Positions 5,125-5,489 of a stretch of DNA of 5,489 bases are shown one piece after another (the first letter of the stretch is position 1; every line of letters starts with the position of its first letter). The notes beneath the pieces are model-generated. The model did not search any database, was not told the origin of the DNA, and worked only from the letters and a program-made list of their open reading frames with translations. Location: contig CALJKZ010000111.1 in assembly GCA_937983085.1 (NCBI GenBank), forward strand, positions 1-5,489. Direction: 5' to 3'. This DNA comes from an uncultured Gemmatimonadales bacterium. Lineage in GTDB: Bacteria; Gemmatimonadota; Gemmatimonadetes; Longimicrobiales; Gaopeijiaceae. The position numbers were made by a program, and so were the translations under genes.

Positions 5125-5358
5125 TCAGCGCGCCTGCAGGCCACACGTCTCGCAGCGGGCCGGGCGGCATCCGGCCTCGGCGAAGGCGGCTGCGTCTTCG
5201 CGGGAGAGCGGTTCCCAGCGTTCCCAGTTCCAGGTGTCGCTCCGCTCGTAGGGGGCGTGCCGGGCGCAGGCGACGACGCCGCGCTCGCTCCAGTAGAGGC
5301 CGGTCGGGGACGGCGTCCGCGCGTGATCCCGCCGGGGGGTAAGGGGTGTGGTTTCCAT
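5125..5358 (-). CDS. Small Cys/His-rich hypothetical protein, possible zinc ribbon
   Basis: I do not recognise a named family. The 77-residue reading from ATG 5358-5356 (METTPLTPRRDHARTPSP) has a compact, non-random second half. TGLYWSERGVVACARHAP carries C31 and H34, DTWNWERWEPLSREDAAAF is tryptophan-rich, and CRPARCETCG carries C64, C69 and C72. A CxxH plus CxxC arrangement would bind one zinc ion, consistent with a small nucleic-acid or protein-binding phage protein. The frame stays open upstream to ATG 5481, but that extension is low-complexity Pro/Ser/Asp, so the later start is preferred; a GTG two codons earlier is also possible. It lies 58 bases upstream of TerS on the same strand, a slot where phages often carry small early or packaging-linked genes. 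No Shine-Dalgarno is present. Function is unknown. Confidence 0.62.
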   Translation of the reverse strand: METTPLTPRRDHARTPSPTGLYWSERGVVACARHAPYERSDTWNWERWEPLSREDAAAFAEAGCRPARCETCGLQAR

Positions 5359-5489
5359 GCCCACATGAGGGTCCGGGTCGCGCGGGACATCCACTGGATT
5401 CGGGGACAACGGATCAGAACTTGACGGGGAGGGGGGCGGGGGACGATCCCGGTGACTAGCAAGAGGTGGGCCGGCTGTCATCGCGCCAC
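5359..5489 (-). other. Upstream edge region, no gene assigned
   Basis: These 131 bases continue the frame of the small Cys/His gene up to ATG 5481, but encode a Pro/Ser-rich stretch that looks non-coding. On the minus strand, ATGA at 5481-5478 could be a stop-start overlap with a gene ending just inside the window (GTGGCGCGATGA). If so, the long 118-residue form would be the real product. Too little sequence remains to decide. Confidence 0.3.

Noticed and set aside
5067..5462. Upstream extension of the terminase small subunit to a 293-residue protein
   Set aside because: The extension runs through the AT-rich palindrome and over the small Cys/His gene in another frame. It is Pro/Arg-rich, and the P27 hallmark begins exactly at 5066.

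Overview
The window is GC-rich DNA with a phage or prophage character. It holds the start of a DNA-packaging module and a DNA-modification module, both on the minus strand and separated by one plus-strand regulator. Reading along the minus strand (right to left), the order is: a small Cys/His protein (5358-5125), a P27-type terminase small subunit (5066-4581), a terminase large subunit (4618-2996) and an HNH endonuclease (2993-2649). Next comes a 419-bp convergent gap without a credible gene, then a MarR-type regulator on the plus strand (1807-2229). The last group is a ParB-like domain protein (1718-1329), a beta-class DNA methyltransferase (1289-414) and a nuclease-like protein (403 to beyond the left edge).

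The two subunits of the terminase and the HNH protein look like a complete packaging set. TerL keeps its Walker A, Walker B, coupling motif and three nuclease aspartates, and the genes overlap or nearly touch. No portal or protease gene follows TerL; the module is followed instead by HNH and the modification genes. This could be a rearranged prophage, a prophage remnant or an unusual phage layout.

The modification module is the more surprising half. The ParB-like domain and the methyltransferase are normally one polypeptide in phages. Here they lie in one reading frame, split by a single TAG at 1329-1331; reading through it would give a 434-residue protein. Ten bases downstream is a gene open at the left edge whose product carries an E...D...ExK arrangement typical of PD-(D/E)xK nucleases. 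Together these could form a restriction-modification-like pair, with the divergently encoded MarR protein as a candidate regulator. That is inference.

A 17-bp AT-rich motif, GCTGTATAYGCATSTAT, occurs immediately upstream of both the ParB/methyltransferase operon and the terminase small subunit gene. It is the best candidate for a shared promoter or operator. None of the gene starts has a convincing Shine-Dalgarno sequence. The host cannot be fixed from this window. A GC-rich bacterium with low Shine-Dalgarno use is consistent (Planctomycetes, Actinobacteria and Myxococcota are possibilities), but no marker decides between them.
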